Source: Roseomonas aeriglobus (lineage in GTDB: Bacteria > Pseudomonadota > Alphaproteobacteria > Sphingomonadales > Sphingomonadaceae). From it: DNA of 64,000 bases. Positions 36,491 to 45,741 of the stretch are shown piece after piece. Below the pieces are notes generated by a model. The model was not told where the DNA came from, made no database searches, and was given only the letters and a program-made list of their open reading frames with translations. Each line of letters starts with the position of its first letter. Within the stretch, counting starts at the first letter, position 1. The stretch spans positions 1,178,001 through 1,242,000 of the forward strand of contig JAFHKN010000002.1 in assembly GCA_016937575.1 (NCBI GenBank). Direction: 5' to 3'. The translations under genes and the position numbers were made by a program.

Positions 36491-36514
36491 TCGACCGGGC
36501 AGCGATTCTCGGCC

Positions 36515-37006
36515 TTACGGGGCCGTGCTGCCCTCCAGGGCGTGGGTGATCGTCCGCATGGGGTTGGTCAGCACCTGCGTGACCGTTACCGCCGCATAGC
36601 CGGCGCCGGCCATTATGGCGGCGCCGAAGGCGACGTAGCGAAGCTTCTGCGCGATATTGTCTGCGCGGCGGGCCGATTCGTCCGGACGCGGCAGTCGCCG
36701 GCGTTCGCTGCGGATCTCGCCCAGCATCGCCTCGGCCTTGGTGGCGTTGGGGTTCACCAGTGCGGGAATATCGATCGCATCCTGGGTGCGGACGCCGAAT
36801 TCATTGCCCTGTACCCACATCGTTCGGGCGACGATGACCTGGGTTGCGCGGCGGACTTCGATATAGGCGCCGCGCTGGGGCGGACGGGCAACCGAGATCC
36901 GCATGCCATGGACGGACACGTTGCGGATGGCGATATCCTGCCACCCGTCTGCGGACTTCATCCGGGCGGTGACCGCAATCGTCTGCCTGGCTTCACGCGG
37001 TTTCAC
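36515..37006 (-). CDS. PilZ domain protein with membrane segment
   Basis: A 163-aa protein. The N-terminal ~85 residues are a PilZ beta-barrel with NVSVHGMRI (NxSxxG). The RxxxR arginine motif is only partly kept (KPREARQ), so c-di-GMP binding is uncertain. A C-terminal membrane helix (YVAFGAAIMAGAGYAAVTV) anchors it. Probably links c-di-GMP or envelope signals to a membrane process. Isolated gene. Confidence 0.75.
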   Translation of the reverse strand: MKPREARQTIAVTARMKSADGWQDIAIRNVSVHGMRISVARPPQRGAYIEVRRATQVIVARTMWVQGNEFGVRTQDAIDIPALVNPNATKAEAMLGEIRSERRRLPRPDESARRADNIAQKLRYVAFGAAIMAGAGYAAVTVTQVLTNPMRTITHALEGSTAP

Positions 37007-37127
37007 TATTCATGCCCTGTTGTGGCGACGCACGTCACCCGCTTCCCCGGACATCACTTTAGCCGTAACCGATTACCAGATGATTGATCGGCCTCTACGG
37101 CGCGGCATCAAATCGGCTTGCGCCGGA

Positions 37128-38123
37128 TCAGGCCCAGCCCTCGAGCACCTGGTCGGGCGGACGGTGGCCATCGGACCATGCCTTGATATTGGCGATCACG
37201 CGCTCGCCCATCGCCAGGCGTCCTTCATAGGTCGCCGAACCCATGTGCGGCAGCATCACGACGTTCGGCAACGCAAGGAGCCGCGGGTCGATCGCCGGTT
37301 CGTGCTTCCAGACGTCCAGCCCGGCGCCGGCCAGCCGACCACCCTCCAGCGCATCGACCAACGCGTCTTCGTCCAGGATGCCGCCGCGGCTGGTGTTGAT
37401 CAGATAGGCGGCTGGCTTCATCAGCGCGATGCGGTGGGCGTCGATCAGGTTTTCACTGTCCGGGTTGCGCGGCGTGTGCAAGGTCACGATGTCGGCCATA
37501 GCCAGCATCTCGTCGAGGTTGGGATGCCACTCCGCCTGCAGTTCCGCTTCCACGACCTTGGGCAGCCGATGGCGATTGTGATAATGGATCGTCAGACCGA
37601 AGGCGCGGGCGCGGCGGGCGACGGCCTGGCCGATGCGCCCCATGCCGACGATCGCCAGCGCCTTGCCGCCGATGCGGTGCCCGAGCATGCCCCCGGGCGA
37701 CCAGCCGCTCCAGGCGCCCGAACGGACCAGCTTTTCCCCTTCCGCCAGCCGACGCGGCACCGACAGGATCAGCGCCATCGTCATGTCGGCGGTATCCTCC
37801 GTCAGCACGCCTGGCGTGTTGGTGACGAGGATACGCCGTGCGCGCGCCGCTTTCAGGTCGATGTGGTTCACGCCAGCGCCGTAATTGGCGATTAGCTTGA
37901 GGCGCGGCCCGGCCGCTGCGATCAGATCGGCGTCGATCGCGTCGGTGACGGTAGGAACCAGCACGTCGCAATCCGCCATCGCCGCGGCCAGGCTGACACG
38001 GTCCATCGGTGCGTCGGTGAGGTTCAACTCGGCATCGAACAGCGCAGACAGTCGCGACAGCACCGCATCGGGCAGGTCACGGGTGACGATCACCCGGGGG
38101 CGGGCGGGGCGCGGTTCGGCCAT
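37128..38123 (-). CDS. D-isomer-specific 2-hydroxyacid dehydrogenase (glyoxylate/hydroxypyruvate reductase type)
   Basis: 331 aa with the NAD(P)-binding GMGRIGQAVARRA motif. The catalytic triad is Arg in INTSRGGILDEDA, Glu in DVWKHEP and His in MLPHMGSAT. It reduces a 2-oxo acid such as glyoxylate or hydroxypyruvate; the true substrate is not shown. Divergent from the SH3 gene. Confidence 0.92.
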   Translation of the reverse strand: MAEPRPARPRVIVTRDLPDAVLSRLSALFDAELNLTDAPMDRVSLAAAMADCDVLVPTVTDAIDADLIAAAGPRLKLIANYGAGVNHIDLKAARARRILVTNTPGVLTEDTADMTMALILSVPRRLAEGEKLVRSGAWSGWSPGGMLGHRIGGKALAIVGMGRIGQAVARRARAFGLTIHYHNRHRLPKVVEAELQAEWHPNLDEMLAMADIVTLHTPRNPDSENLIDAHRIALMKPAAYLINTSRGGILDEDALVDALEGGRLAGAGLDVWKHEPAIDPRLLALPNVVMLPHMGSATYEGRLAMGERVIANIKAWSDGHRPPDQVLEGWA

Positions 38124-38209
38124 ATGTCCCGATTGGCGTGATGCCGGGCGCCAGTCAACGGTTGAACCGGGCGGAGCCGGCGCGGTAGACGGGACTCTGG
38201 AGGACGACG

Positions 38210-38695
38210 ATGCGCAAGCTCATGATTTTGGCCGCGGCAACGGCAGTGACGCTGACGGTGCCGCATGCGCCTGTCGACGCGCAGAAACGCAAGACGCCCT
38301 ATTATGCGTCGATCTCCGCCGGGCAGGCGCGGATGCGCACCGGGCCAGGGCGCAACTACCCTGCGAGCTGGCTCTACCAGCGCGCGGGCCTGCCGGTGAA
38401 AGTCGTCGACGTCTACAAGGAATGGCGCAAGGTCGAGGATCCGGGCGGCACGCAGGGGTGGATGCTGGCCAATTTGCTGACCGACACCCGGCACGCGATC
38501 GTCACCGATACCATCGTCGTGCTGCGCGACCGGCCGAGCGGGTCGGGTCGGATGCAATACCGCGCCCAGCCCGGCGTCGTCGGCAAGATTAGCAAATGCG
38601 CCGGCGGCTGGTGCCATTTCGACGTGAAGGGCCGTGGCGGCTTCGTCGAGGCGATCCACCTGTGGGGCGTCGATCCGGGTGAAGAGGTCGAATGA
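38210..38695 (+). CDS. Secreted bacterial SH3 domain protein
   Basis: A 161-aa protein with signal peptide (LAAATAVTLTVPHAPVDA) and two SH3_3-like domains: ARMRTGPGRNYPASWLYQ through KVEDPGGTQGWM (about 38-85), and VVLRDRPSGSG to CAGGWCHFDVKGRGGFV (about 102-150). Such domains bind cell-wall peptides. ATGA overlap with the next gene. Confidence 0.85.
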   Translation: MRKLMILAAATAVTLTVPHAPVDAQKRKTPYYASISAGQARMRTGPGRNYPASWLYQRAGLPVKVVDVYKEWRKVEDPGGTQGWMLANLLTDTRHAIVTDTIVVLRDRPSGSGRMQYRAQPGVVGKISKCAGGWCHFDVKGRGGFVEAIHLWGVDPGEEVE

Positions 38696-39147
38696 GATTC
38701 GCTCGCGCAGACCTCGACCACCACGCCGTCGTCGCGCTGCTGGAGCATCATGTCCGCGAGGCGCACCGTAATTCGCCGCCGGGCAGTGTCTTCGCGCTCG
38801 ACCTGTCGGCACTGCGCCTGCCCGAAATCCGTCTGTGGAGCGTCTGGGACGACGAAACGCTGCTGGGGCTTGGCGCCTGGAAGGCCCTGGGCGGCGGGGA
38901 TGGGGAACTCAAGTCGATGCGGACCGCGCCGGGACATGAGCGCAAGGGCGTCGGCAAGACCATGCTGGCGCATCTTGTCGCCGATGCTCGCGCCGCGGGG
39001 GTGACGCGCCTGCTCCTCGAAACCGGCACGAACGAGGCCTTTGCTCCGGCGCGGGCAATGTATGAAGCGGCGGGGTTTCAGCCGACGGGCGCGTTCGGGG
39101 ACTATGTGCTGACCGACTTCAATCGCTGCTACGAGCTGGCGATCTGA
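38692..39147 (+). CDS. GNAT family N-acetyltransferase
   Basis: 151 aa with the acetyl-CoA motif [20 protein letters not shown] (Q/RxxGxG/A form) and motif [14 protein letters not shown]. It acetylates a small molecule or protein amine; substrate unknown. Its start overlaps the SH3 gene stop, so the two are co-translated. Confidence 0.9.
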   Translation: MRFARADLDHHAVVALLEHHVREAHRNSPPGSVFALDLSALRLPEIRLWSVWDDETLLGLGAWKALGGGDGELKSMRTAPGHERKGVGKTMLAHLVADARAAGVTRLLLETGTNEAFAPARAMYEAAGFQPTGAFGDYVLTDFNRCYELAI

Positions 39148-39200
39148 TCGGGCGGCTGGCGGAAGAAGACATCGTCGTAACCGAACGATATGAGCGCGGG

Positions 39201-39761
39201 ATGGCCCGGCTACTGCTGTTCAACAAACCCTTCGACGTCCTGTCGCAATTCACCGATCGCGGATCGCCGACGGTGCGGTCGACCCTGTCGGACTTCATCG
39301 CGGTGAAGGGTGTCTATCCCGCCGGCAGGCTCGACCGCGACAGTGAGGGGCTGCTGCTGCTGTGCGATGACGGTCGGTTGCAGGCCCGGATCGCCGATCC
39401 GCGTTTCAAGATGCCTAAGACCTATCTCGTTCAGGTCGAAGGCGATCCGCAGGAGCCGGCGCTGGACCGCCTTCGGCAGGGCGTGCAGTTGAAGGATGGC
39501 ATGACCCTGCCCGCGGAAGTCGCGCGGATCGACCCGCCGGACCTATGGCCGCGCGATCCACCGATCCGCCAGCGCAAACACATTCCCGACAGCTGGCTGG
39601 AAATTACCATTCGCGAGGGGCGCAACCGGCAAGTGCGGCGCATGACGGCCGCGGTCGGGTTGCCCACGTTGCGGCTCGTGCGCTGGTCGATCGGCGACTG
39701 GACCGTCGCCGGAATCGCGCCGGGCCGGTTCGAGATCCTATCCCCTTCGGCAGAGATGTAG
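39201..39761 (+). CDS. rluE: rRNA pseudouridine synthase, RluE/RsuA family
   Basis: A 186-aa protein without an S4 domain: [14 protein letters not shown], the catalytic [13 protein letters not shown] (Asp), and [17 protein letters not shown]. This matches the short RluE branch (23S rRNA pseudouridine 2457 in E. coli). Position on rRNA is inferred from family. Confidence 0.9.
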   Translation: MARLLLFNKPFDVLSQFTDRGSPTVRSTLSDFIAVKGVYPAGRLDRDSEGLLLLCDDGRLQARIADPRFKMPKTYLVQVEGDPQEPALDRLRQGVQLKDGMTLPAEVARIDPPDLWPRDPPIRQRKHIPDSWLEITIREGRNRQVRRMTAAVGLPTLRLVRWSIGDWTVAGIAPGRFEILSPSAEM

Positions 39762-39767
39762 CGCCCT

Positions 39768-40598
39768 GTGAACTACCGTCATTCTTACCATGCCGGCAAC
39801 AGCGCCGATGTCGTGAAGCACAGCCTGCTGATCGCGCTTGTCCGGGCCTTACAGCAGAAGCCGGGCGCGCTGACGCTGATTGATACCCATGCCGGTTGTG
39901 GGCTCTACGACCTCGGCGGCGAACAGGCGCAGCGCACGGGGGAGGCGGCTCACGGCGTGCTGCGGGCTTTTGCCGATCCGACCCCCCTGCTCGACGACTA
40001 TCGCGCCGCCGTGCGCGCGGTAAACGTCGGAGCAGACCCTGACCGCTACCCCGGCTCCCCGCAGTTTCTGGTGCAGCTTTTGCGCCCGCAGGATGTGCTA
40101 ATACTGAACGAAAAGCATCCGGAAGACGCCGCCTCTCTGCGCGCTGCGATGCGCGGGACGCCCGCTGCCGTCCATGAACGCGACGCCTATGAACTGTGGC
40201 TGGCGATGGTTCCGACCCGGACGCCGCGTGGCGTGGTGGTGGTCGACCCGCCGTACGAGCAGACCGACGAGCGCGAGCGTATCACCACAACGCTCGCCGC
40301 GGCACATCGCAAATGGGCGCATGGGGTGACGGTCGTCTGGTATCCGCTGAAAGACCGCGCCACGCATCTTCAGTGGAAGGGGAAACTGCGGCGGCTCGGC
40401 ATTCCGAAGTTCCTGTCGGTCGAGCATTGGCTGTACGATGCCGACCAGCCCGGCGCCTACAACGGTGCGGGTCTGTTCATCGTCAACCCGCCCTATGCCT
40501 TCACCCAGGCGCTGCCGCCCCTACTCGAAGCGCTACGCGCCGCGCTGGCGCCCGACGGTCATCGCGGTGAGATTTCCGCCTATTGGCTGAAAGAATAG
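39768..40598 (+). CDS. rlmJ: 23S rRNA (adenine-N6)-methyltransferase RlmJ
   Basis: 276 aa beginning NYRHSYHAGNSADVVKH, the RlmJ hallmark, with SAM motif LIDTHAGCGLYDL and the catalytic VVVDPPYEQTDE (DPPY). It methylates A2030 in E. coli 23S rRNA, in helix 72. GTG start at 39768, 6 nt after the pseudouridine synthase gene; both modify 23S rRNA and are probably co-transcribed. Confidence 0.94.
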   Translation: MNYRHSYHAGNSADVVKHSLLIALVRALQQKPGALTLIDTHAGCGLYDLGGEQAQRTGEAAHGVLRAFADPTPLLDDYRAAVRAVNVGADPDRYPGSPQFLVQLLRPQDVLILNEKHPEDAASLRAAMRGTPAAVHERDAYELWLAMVPTRTPRGVVVVDPPYEQTDERERITTTLAAAHRKWAHGVTVVWYPLKDRATHLQWKGKLRRLGIPKFLSVEHWLYDADQPGAYNGAGLFIVNPPYAFTQALPPLLEALRAALAPDGHRGEISAYWLKE

Positions 40599-40617
40599 CC
40601 ACTTGGCCATCTTCGTT

Positions 40618-40701
40618 CCCCGGCTAAGGCCGGGGCCCGGGTCGCGAGCGCCATCCGTGATCACCGAAGTCGCCCCAACCGGGCCCCGGCCTTCGCCGGG
40701 G
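40618..40701. repeat. Inverted intergenic repeat between rlmJ and the thiolase gene
   Basis: CCCCGGCTAAGGCCGGGGCC (40618-) is mirrored by GGCCCCGGCCTTCGCCGGGG (ends 40701). Both arms are self-palindromic. The same core is found at 41983-42050 and 46501-46599. It lies between convergent genes. Confidence 0.65.
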
Positions 40702-40747
40702 CACAGTCTCTGAGCGCCGCAATATCACTCGATACCGCTGCGGTAGG

Positions 40748-41941
40748 TCAGTCCATCAACTCCACCGCCATCGCGGTCGCTTCGCCGCCACCGATGCAGA
40801 GCGACGCCATGCCGCGCTTCTGACCTGTCGTCTCGAGCGCCGAGAGCAGCGTCGCCAGAACCCGGGCGCCGCTGGCACCGATCGGGTGGCCGAGCGCACA
40901 GGCGCCGCCGTGGATGTTGAGGACGTCGTGGGCGATCCCCAGGTCGTGCATCGCGATCATGGCGACGACGGCGAAGGCTTCGTTGACTTCGAACAGGTCG
41001 ACGTCGCCGATCTGCCAGCCGGCGCGCTCCAGCGCCTTGTTCGTCGCGAACACGGGGGCGGTGGTGAACAGGGCGGGCTTGTGGGCGTGGGCGGCGTGGG
41101 CGACGACGCGCGCGACCGGGGTCAAACCGAGTTTTTCGGCGATACTCGCACGGGTCATCACCAACGCGGCGGCGCCGTCGCTGATCGACGAGGCGTTGGC
41201 GGCGGTGATCGTGCCGTCCTTCGAGAAGGCGGGCTTCAGCGTCGGGATCTTGGCGACGTCGCCCCTGGCGGGCTGTTCGTCCAAGGTGATCGTGGTCGGG
41301 CCCTTTCGACCCGAAATCTCCACGGGCACAATCTCGCGGTCGAATGCACCGGAGCCTTGTGCCTTCTGCGCGCGCTGGAGGGACTGGATTGCAAAGTCGT
41401 CCATCGCCGCCCGCGTGAACTGATATTCGCGCGCGGTGTCCTCGGCGAAGCTGCCCATCAGCTTGCCGGGGTCGTACGCGTCCTCGAGCCCGTCGAGGTA
41501 CATATGGTCCTTCATGACGTCGTGGCCGATGCGGGCGCCGCCGCGGTGGCGCATCGACAGGTAGGGCGCGTTCGTCATGCTCTCCATGCCGCCCGCGACG
41601 ATGACGTCGGCGGAACCGGCCGCCAGCGCATCGGCGGCCATGATCGCCGCCTGCATGCCGCTGCCGCACATCTTGTTGACGGTCGTCGCCTCGATATGGT
41701 CGGGCAGGCCCGCCTTCAATGCCGCCTGGCGCGCGGGCGCCTGGCCGAGGCCGGCGGGCAGGACGCAGCCCATGTAGATCTTTTCGATCGCATTGCCCTT
41801 GAGGCCGGCGCGCTCGACCGCCGCGCCGACCGCGGTCGCACCGAGTTCGGTCGCGGTCGCGCCGGTCAGACAGCCTTGGAAACTGCCCATCGGGGTGCGG
41901 GCATAGCTGGCGATGACGACGGGATCGGTGGTCATGGACAT
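40748..41941 (-). CDS. Acetyl-CoA acetyltransferase (thiolase)
   Basis: A 397-aa thiolase with all active-site residues: nucleophilic Cys in TVNKMCGSGMQAA, His in GGACALGHPIGASGAR and the second Cys in SLCIGGGEATA. It condenses two acetyl-CoA to acetoacetyl-CoA or cleaves 3-ketoacyl-CoA. PHB synthesis or fatty-acid use cannot be told apart here. Confidence 0.93.
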   Translation of the reverse strand: MSMTTDPVVIASYARTPMGSFQGCLTGATATELGATAVGAAVERAGLKGNAIEKIYMGCVLPAGLGQAPARQAALKAGLPDHIEATTVNKMCGSGMQAAIMAADALAAGSADVIVAGGMESMTNAPYLSMRHRGGARIGHDVMKDHMYLDGLEDAYDPGKLMGSFAEDTAREYQFTRAAMDDFAIQSLQRAQKAQGSGAFDREIVPVEISGRKGPTTITLDEQPARGDVAKIPTLKPAFSKDGTITAANASSISDGAAALVMTRASIAEKLGLTPVARVVAHAAHAHKPALFTTAPVFATNKALERAGWQIGDVDLFEVNEAFAVVAMIAMHDLGIAHDVLNIHGGACALGHPIGASGARVLATLLSALETTGQKRGMASLCIGGGEATAMAVELMD

Positions 41942-41982
41942 CCTCTCGAAACTTTGTGCAGGCGGTTCAAAATCGAATTGGG

Positions 41983-42050
41983 CTCCGGCGAAGGCCGGAG
42001 CGCTGGAGATTGTGCGCTCTCGACCGCCAACACCCCCGTCTTCGCCGGGG
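41983..42050. repeat. Palindromic repeat upstream of the thiolase gene
   Basis: CTCCGGC-GAAG-GCCGGAG (41983-42000) and the CCCCGTCTTCGCCGGGG arm (ends 42050). Same family as the element at 40618. Confidence 0.55.
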
Positions 42051-42095
42051 CACGAGTCAGTCGAGGGCCGTATGTCGTGGCTCCTAGCGCGCCGA

Positions 42096-43682
42096 TCAAT
42101 GCAGGTCGACCGGGGCCGCCTTCTCCCCCGACGTCGGTCGCGGCGGCTTCTGGAGGAAAACGACCAGCGGCACCGAAAGCGCCGTAACGATCGCCATCGC
42201 CCAGAAATCGTCGAGGTAGGCGATCATCGCGGCCTGACGGTTCACCTCGGCATCGATCATCGAGAGCGCAGCGTCGGCCGCCATGCCGAAGCGTTGCAGA
42301 CTGGACAGGTCATAGCTCGACAGCGCGTCCGAGGTGATGTTCGCGGCAAGGTCGGCGTGGCTGGTCTGGACGTTGCGCGCGAGCAGCGCGGTCACGGCCG
42401 AAATCCCGACCGACGCACCGATATTGCGCATGAGGTTCATCAGCGACGACGCTTCGGTGCGATACTGCGGCGGCAGCGTCGCGAATGCCATCTGATTGAG
42501 GGGCATGAAGACGAGGCCGAGGCCGAGCCCCTGGATCAGCCCCGAGACGACGAACGGCTGCGATCCCATGACGATCGTCCACGTCGTCATTTCGTAAAGC
42601 GACCCCGCTGCGACCGCAAAGCCGAAACCGACCAGAATGCGCGGATCGAAGCCGCGCTGGGTCAGCTGAGCGGCGACGAACATGCTGAACACGATGCCGA
42701 AGCCGCGTGGCATCAGCAACAGGCCGGTATCGACGACCGGATAGCCGTAGATGCGCTGAAGCATCGGTGGGAGCAGCGCCATCGTCGCCATCATCACGAC
42801 GCCGACGACCAGCATGAAGGCCAGACCGGTGACGAGGTTGCGGTTCTTGAACAGATCGCGGTCGAACATCGGTCGCTTGCCGGTCGCAAGGTGGACGACG
42901 AACATCCATAGCGCGATGAAGGCGACCAGCGCCTCGACGACGACTTCACCCGATGAGAACCAGTCCTCGGTCTGGCCGCGATCGAGCATCAGCTGCAGTG
43001 CGGCGATGCCGATCGCGAGTAGGCTGAAGCCCAGGACGTCGAACGGCCGCACCTTGACCGGGCGCGACGGGAGCAGCCACCACAGCACCGCGAAACAGAA
43101 GATGCCGAGCGGCAGGTTGACGTAAAACACCCAGCGCCAGCTGTAGCTCTCGGTCAGCCAGCCGCCGATGACCGGCCCCAGGATCGGACCGACCATGATG
43201 CCCATGCCCCAGACGGCCATCGCCTTGCCCTGGCGTTCGGGCGGGTTGATGTCGAGCATCACCGTCTGGCTGAGCGGGTTCATGAAGGCCGCGCTGATCC
43301 CCTGCAGGATGCGGAAGGCGACCATCTCCTCCAGGTTCTGCGCCATGCCGCAGAGCGCCGAGGCAATGACGAAGCCGACGACCGACCAAAGGAACAGGTT
43401 GCGGCTGCCGACGCGGTCCGACAGCCAGCCGGTGATCGGAATCGCGATGGCCGAAGCGACAATATAGCTCGTCAGCACCCAGGTCACGGTATCCGCCGTC
43501 GCGCCCAGCGCAGGCTGCATATGCGGGAGTGCGACGTTGGCGATGGTGGAGTCGAGAATCTGCATGATCGTGGCGAGCATGACGCCGACGGTCAGCAGGG
43601 GGCGGTTGCTGGTCTGGAGTGCGGCAGTCCCGGGCCCGGGCGCAGCGGGGCGTGCGGCGGGGGAGGGGGCGGTGGTGGCCAT
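42096..43682 (-). CDS. emrB: DHA2-family MFS drug efflux transporter (EmrB type)
   Basis: A 528-aa transporter with about 14 membrane helices, TIMQILDSTIANVALPHM in helix 1 (Asp of the DHA2 family), motif A WLSDRVGSRNLF and motif C GPILGPVIGGWLT. It exports drugs with H+ antiport, together with EmrA and an outer-membrane channel. Follows emrA by 50 nt in a marR-emrA-emrB operon. Confidence 0.93.
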   Translation of the reverse strand: MATTAPSPAARPAAPGPGTAALQTSNRPLLTVGVMLATIMQILDSTIANVALPHMQPALGATADTVTWVLTSYIVASAIAIPITGWLSDRVGSRNLFLWSVVGFVIASALCGMAQNLEEMVAFRILQGISAAFMNPLSQTVMLDINPPERQGKAMAVWGMGIMVGPILGPVIGGWLTESYSWRWVFYVNLPLGIFCFAVLWWLLPSRPVKVRPFDVLGFSLLAIGIAALQLMLDRGQTEDWFSSGEVVVEALVAFIALWMFVVHLATGKRPMFDRDLFKNRNLVTGLAFMLVVGVVMMATMALLPPMLQRIYGYPVVDTGLLLMPRGFGIVFSMFVAAQLTQRGFDPRILVGFGFAVAAGSLYEMTTWTIVMGSQPFVVSGLIQGLGLGLVFMPLNQMAFATLPPQYRTEASSLMNLMRNIGASVGISAVTALLARNVQTSHADLAANITSDALSSYDLSSLQRFGMAADAALSMIDAEVNRQAAMIAYLDDFWAMAIVTALSVPLVVFLQKPPRPTSGEKAAPVDLH

Positions 43683-43732
43683 GTCTCACGCCCCTCCCTG
43701 GACAAGGAAGGGGGCGGGACGGGCGGCCTGGG

Positions 43733-44782
43733 TCACTTGCGCACGTCCACACGCACGTCGGCACTGAGGCCGGCGATCAGCTGACGCGGGCTCTTCTCGT
43801 CGATCGCGATGCGCACCGGCACGCGCTGCGTAACCTTCACCCAGTTGCCGTTCGCGTTCTGCGCAGGGAGCACGGAGAATTCGCTGCCCGTGCCCGCGCC
43901 GATCGAGGCGACGTGACCGCGCAGCTTGACGCCAGGATAGGCATCGAACGTCACTTCCGCGGCCTGCCCGACCCGCATGTGGGCGAGATCGGTTTCCTTG
44001 AAATTGGCATCGACCCACGACCTGGCGTCGGCGACGATGGTGACCGCGGGCAGCCCGGTGACCATCATCTGGCCGACCTGCAACCGGTCGGCCTGGCTGA
44101 CCTGACCCGACACCGGCGCGCGGACGGCGGTGCGTGACAGGTCGAGCAGCGCCTTTTCGCGCGCGACACGGCCGGCGGCGACCTGCGGATTCTGGCCCGG
44201 GACTGCGGCACCCGATGCGAGCTTCGCGCGCGCCTCGTTGGCGTCCGCAACCGCTGACTGATACGACGCGCGGGCCTGTTCGAGCGAGTGCTGGGCCTGC
44301 TCGAACCGGGCCCGGGTCGTGAAGCCGCGCTGCATCAGCGAATCCTGTCGCGCGAAATCCTCCTGCGCAGCCGCAATGCGGTCCTTGGCGGCCTGAATGT
44401 CGGCGCCGGTGCCGACATAGCTCGCCTGCAGCGTCTGGACGTTGACCTGCGCGCCGGCGATCTGGGCATCGGCCTGCTCGACCGCGATACGGTACGGCTG
44501 GGGATCGATGCGGAACAGCAGATCACCCGCCTTCACATGCTGGTTCTCCCGCACGTCGACGGACACGATGCGCCCGGCGACGTCGGACGCCACCGATACC
44601 TTGTCCTGGCCGACATAGGCGTTGTCGGTCGATACATAGCGGCCCGAGGTCGCATAGAAATAGCCGGCGATCGCCACCACGATCAGCGGCACGCCGAACA
44701 TCAGGATCGCGCGGATCCATCGGCGCTTCGCCTTGACGGGAGTGGCGGTATCCGTGGCGATCTTGGGGTCTGCATCAGCCAT
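43733..44782 (-). CDS. emrA: Membrane fusion protein EmrA/HlyD family
   Basis: 349 aa with an N-terminal anchor (AILMFGVPLIVVAIAGYFY), the biotinyl-lipoyl-like motif SVDVRENQHVKAGDLLFRID, an alpha-hairpin coiled coil (about 95-200) and beta-barrel domain VRAPVSGQVSQADRLQVGQM. It bridges EmrB to an outer-membrane factor. The start overlaps the marR stop by 8 nt. Confidence 0.93.
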   Translation of the reverse strand: MADADPKIATDTATPVKAKRRWIRAILMFGVPLIVVAIAGYFYATSGRYVSTDNAYVGQDKVSVASDVAGRIVSVDVRENQHVKAGDLLFRIDPQPYRIAVEQADAQIAGAQVNVQTLQASYVGTGADIQAAKDRIAAAQEDFARQDSLMQRGFTTRARFEQAQHSLEQARASYQSAVADANEARAKLASGAAVPGQNPQVAAGRVAREKALLDLSRTAVRAPVSGQVSQADRLQVGQMMVTGLPAVTIVADARSWVDANFKETDLAHMRVGQAAEVTFDAYPGVKLRGHVASIGAGTGSEFSVLPAQNANGNWVKVTQRVPVRIAIDEKSPRQLIAGLSADVRVDVRK

Positions 44783-45224
44783 GGGCGGCGTCCTTCGGCA
44801 TATCGGTCAGGTTGGTGCGAACGCGTTCCAGCGCCGCGGTCAAGTTCGTGCGATCGGTGTCGTCCAGTCCAGCGAAAGCGGCGCCGAACATCTCGTCGGC
44901 ATGAGCGCGGAGCTGTTCGAGCACCGGCTTGGCCGCATCGGTCAGAAAGATCTGCCAGGCGCGACGATCGGCGGGCTCGCGGCGGCGCTCGACCATGCCG
45001 GATTCCTCCAACCGGTCCACCATCCGGCATAGTGTGATCGGCTCGACTTCCAGCAGATCGGCGAGGCCGCCCTGATTGATCCCTTCATTCCGCGAAAGGG
45101 TGACGAGAGTTTTCCACTGTGCGCGGGTCGCGCCCACCAGGCGTGCCCGCTCGTCGAAACGGCGGCGCATCAGGCGCGAGACATCACTGATGAGAAAGCC
45201 TAGGCTGTCGGATATACGGCGCAT
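44775..45224 (-). CDS. MarR family repressor of the efflux operon
   Basis: A 149-aa winged-helix regulator: LGFLISDVSRLMRRRFDERA, recognition region GGLADLLEVEPITLCRMVDR, wing ERRREPADRRAWQIFLT. It likely represses the emrAB operon until a drug binds. The 18-bp palindrome begins 1 nt upstream of the ATG. No Shine-Dalgarno is visible, so the mRNA may be leaderless. Confidence 0.9.
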   Translation of the reverse strand: MRRISDSLGFLISDVSRLMRRRFDERARLVGATRAQWKTLVTLSRNEGINQGGLADLLEVEPITLCRMVDRLEESGMVERRREPADRRAWQIFLTDAAKPVLEQLRAHADEMFGAAFAGLDDTDRTNLTAALERVRTNLTDMPKDAAHG

Positions 45225-45225
45225 A

Positions 45226-45243
45226 TAATAAGCATGCTTATTA
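45226..45243. promoter_or_regulatory. Operator palindrome for the MarR regulator
   Basis: TAATAAGCATGCTTATTA is a perfect 18-bp palindrome, AT-rich in a GC-rich genome, lying between marR and the divergent GFA gene. Size and shape fit a MarR dimer site overlapping a promoter. Confidence 0.75.
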
Positions 45244-45297
45244 AAAGCCAGCGAGCATTACGTGCGTTGCGTGCAATCGCATGTGCAGGAGATGACG

Positions 45298-45741
45298 ATG
45301 CGGAGACAGATGACGGGCGGGTGCCTGTGCGGTTCGAAGCGCTATGTCGCGACCGTGGCGGACGACGACGCCTATCTGTGTCACTGCCGAATGTGTCAGC
45401 GTTGGTCGGGCAGTGTGTCGATCGCGCTCAAGGGGATGAAGAAGGCCGACGTGCGCTGGGATACGCCGCCCGATTTCTTCACGTCCTCGCCGATCGCGCG
45501 CCGCGGCTTTTGCGCGACGTGCGGCACGTCGCTGACCTTCGAGTTTCCCGACAGCGAGACGATGGACCTGACCGTCGCCAGCTTCGACGACCCGTCACGG
45601 TTTCGGCCTAGGCATAATTACGCGGTCGAAAGCTGGCACACGGCATGGCTGGACGTACGCGACCTGCCCGCTATGCGCAGCGAGGATAACCCCAATGTCG
45701 TCGAGAGATGGATGAAGGCCTGTGGCAAGCTCCCCGACTGA
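45298..45741 (+). CDS. GFA-family zinc protein (glutathione-dependent formaldehyde-activating fold)
   Basis: 147 aa with the zinc cysteines of the Mss4-like GFA fold: GGCLCGSKRY, CHCRMCQRWSG and GFCATCGTSL. Many such proteins are of unknown function; formaldehyde activity is not shown. AGGAG sits 7 nt before ATG 45298. Divergent from marR across the palindrome. Confidence 0.85.
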   Translation: MRRQMTGGCLCGSKRYVATVADDDAYLCHCRMCQRWSGSVSIALKGMKKADVRWDTPPDFFTSSPIARRGFCATCGTSLTFEFPDSETMDLTVASFDDPSRFRPRHNYAVESWHTAWLDVRDLPAMRSEDNPNVVERWMKACGKLPD

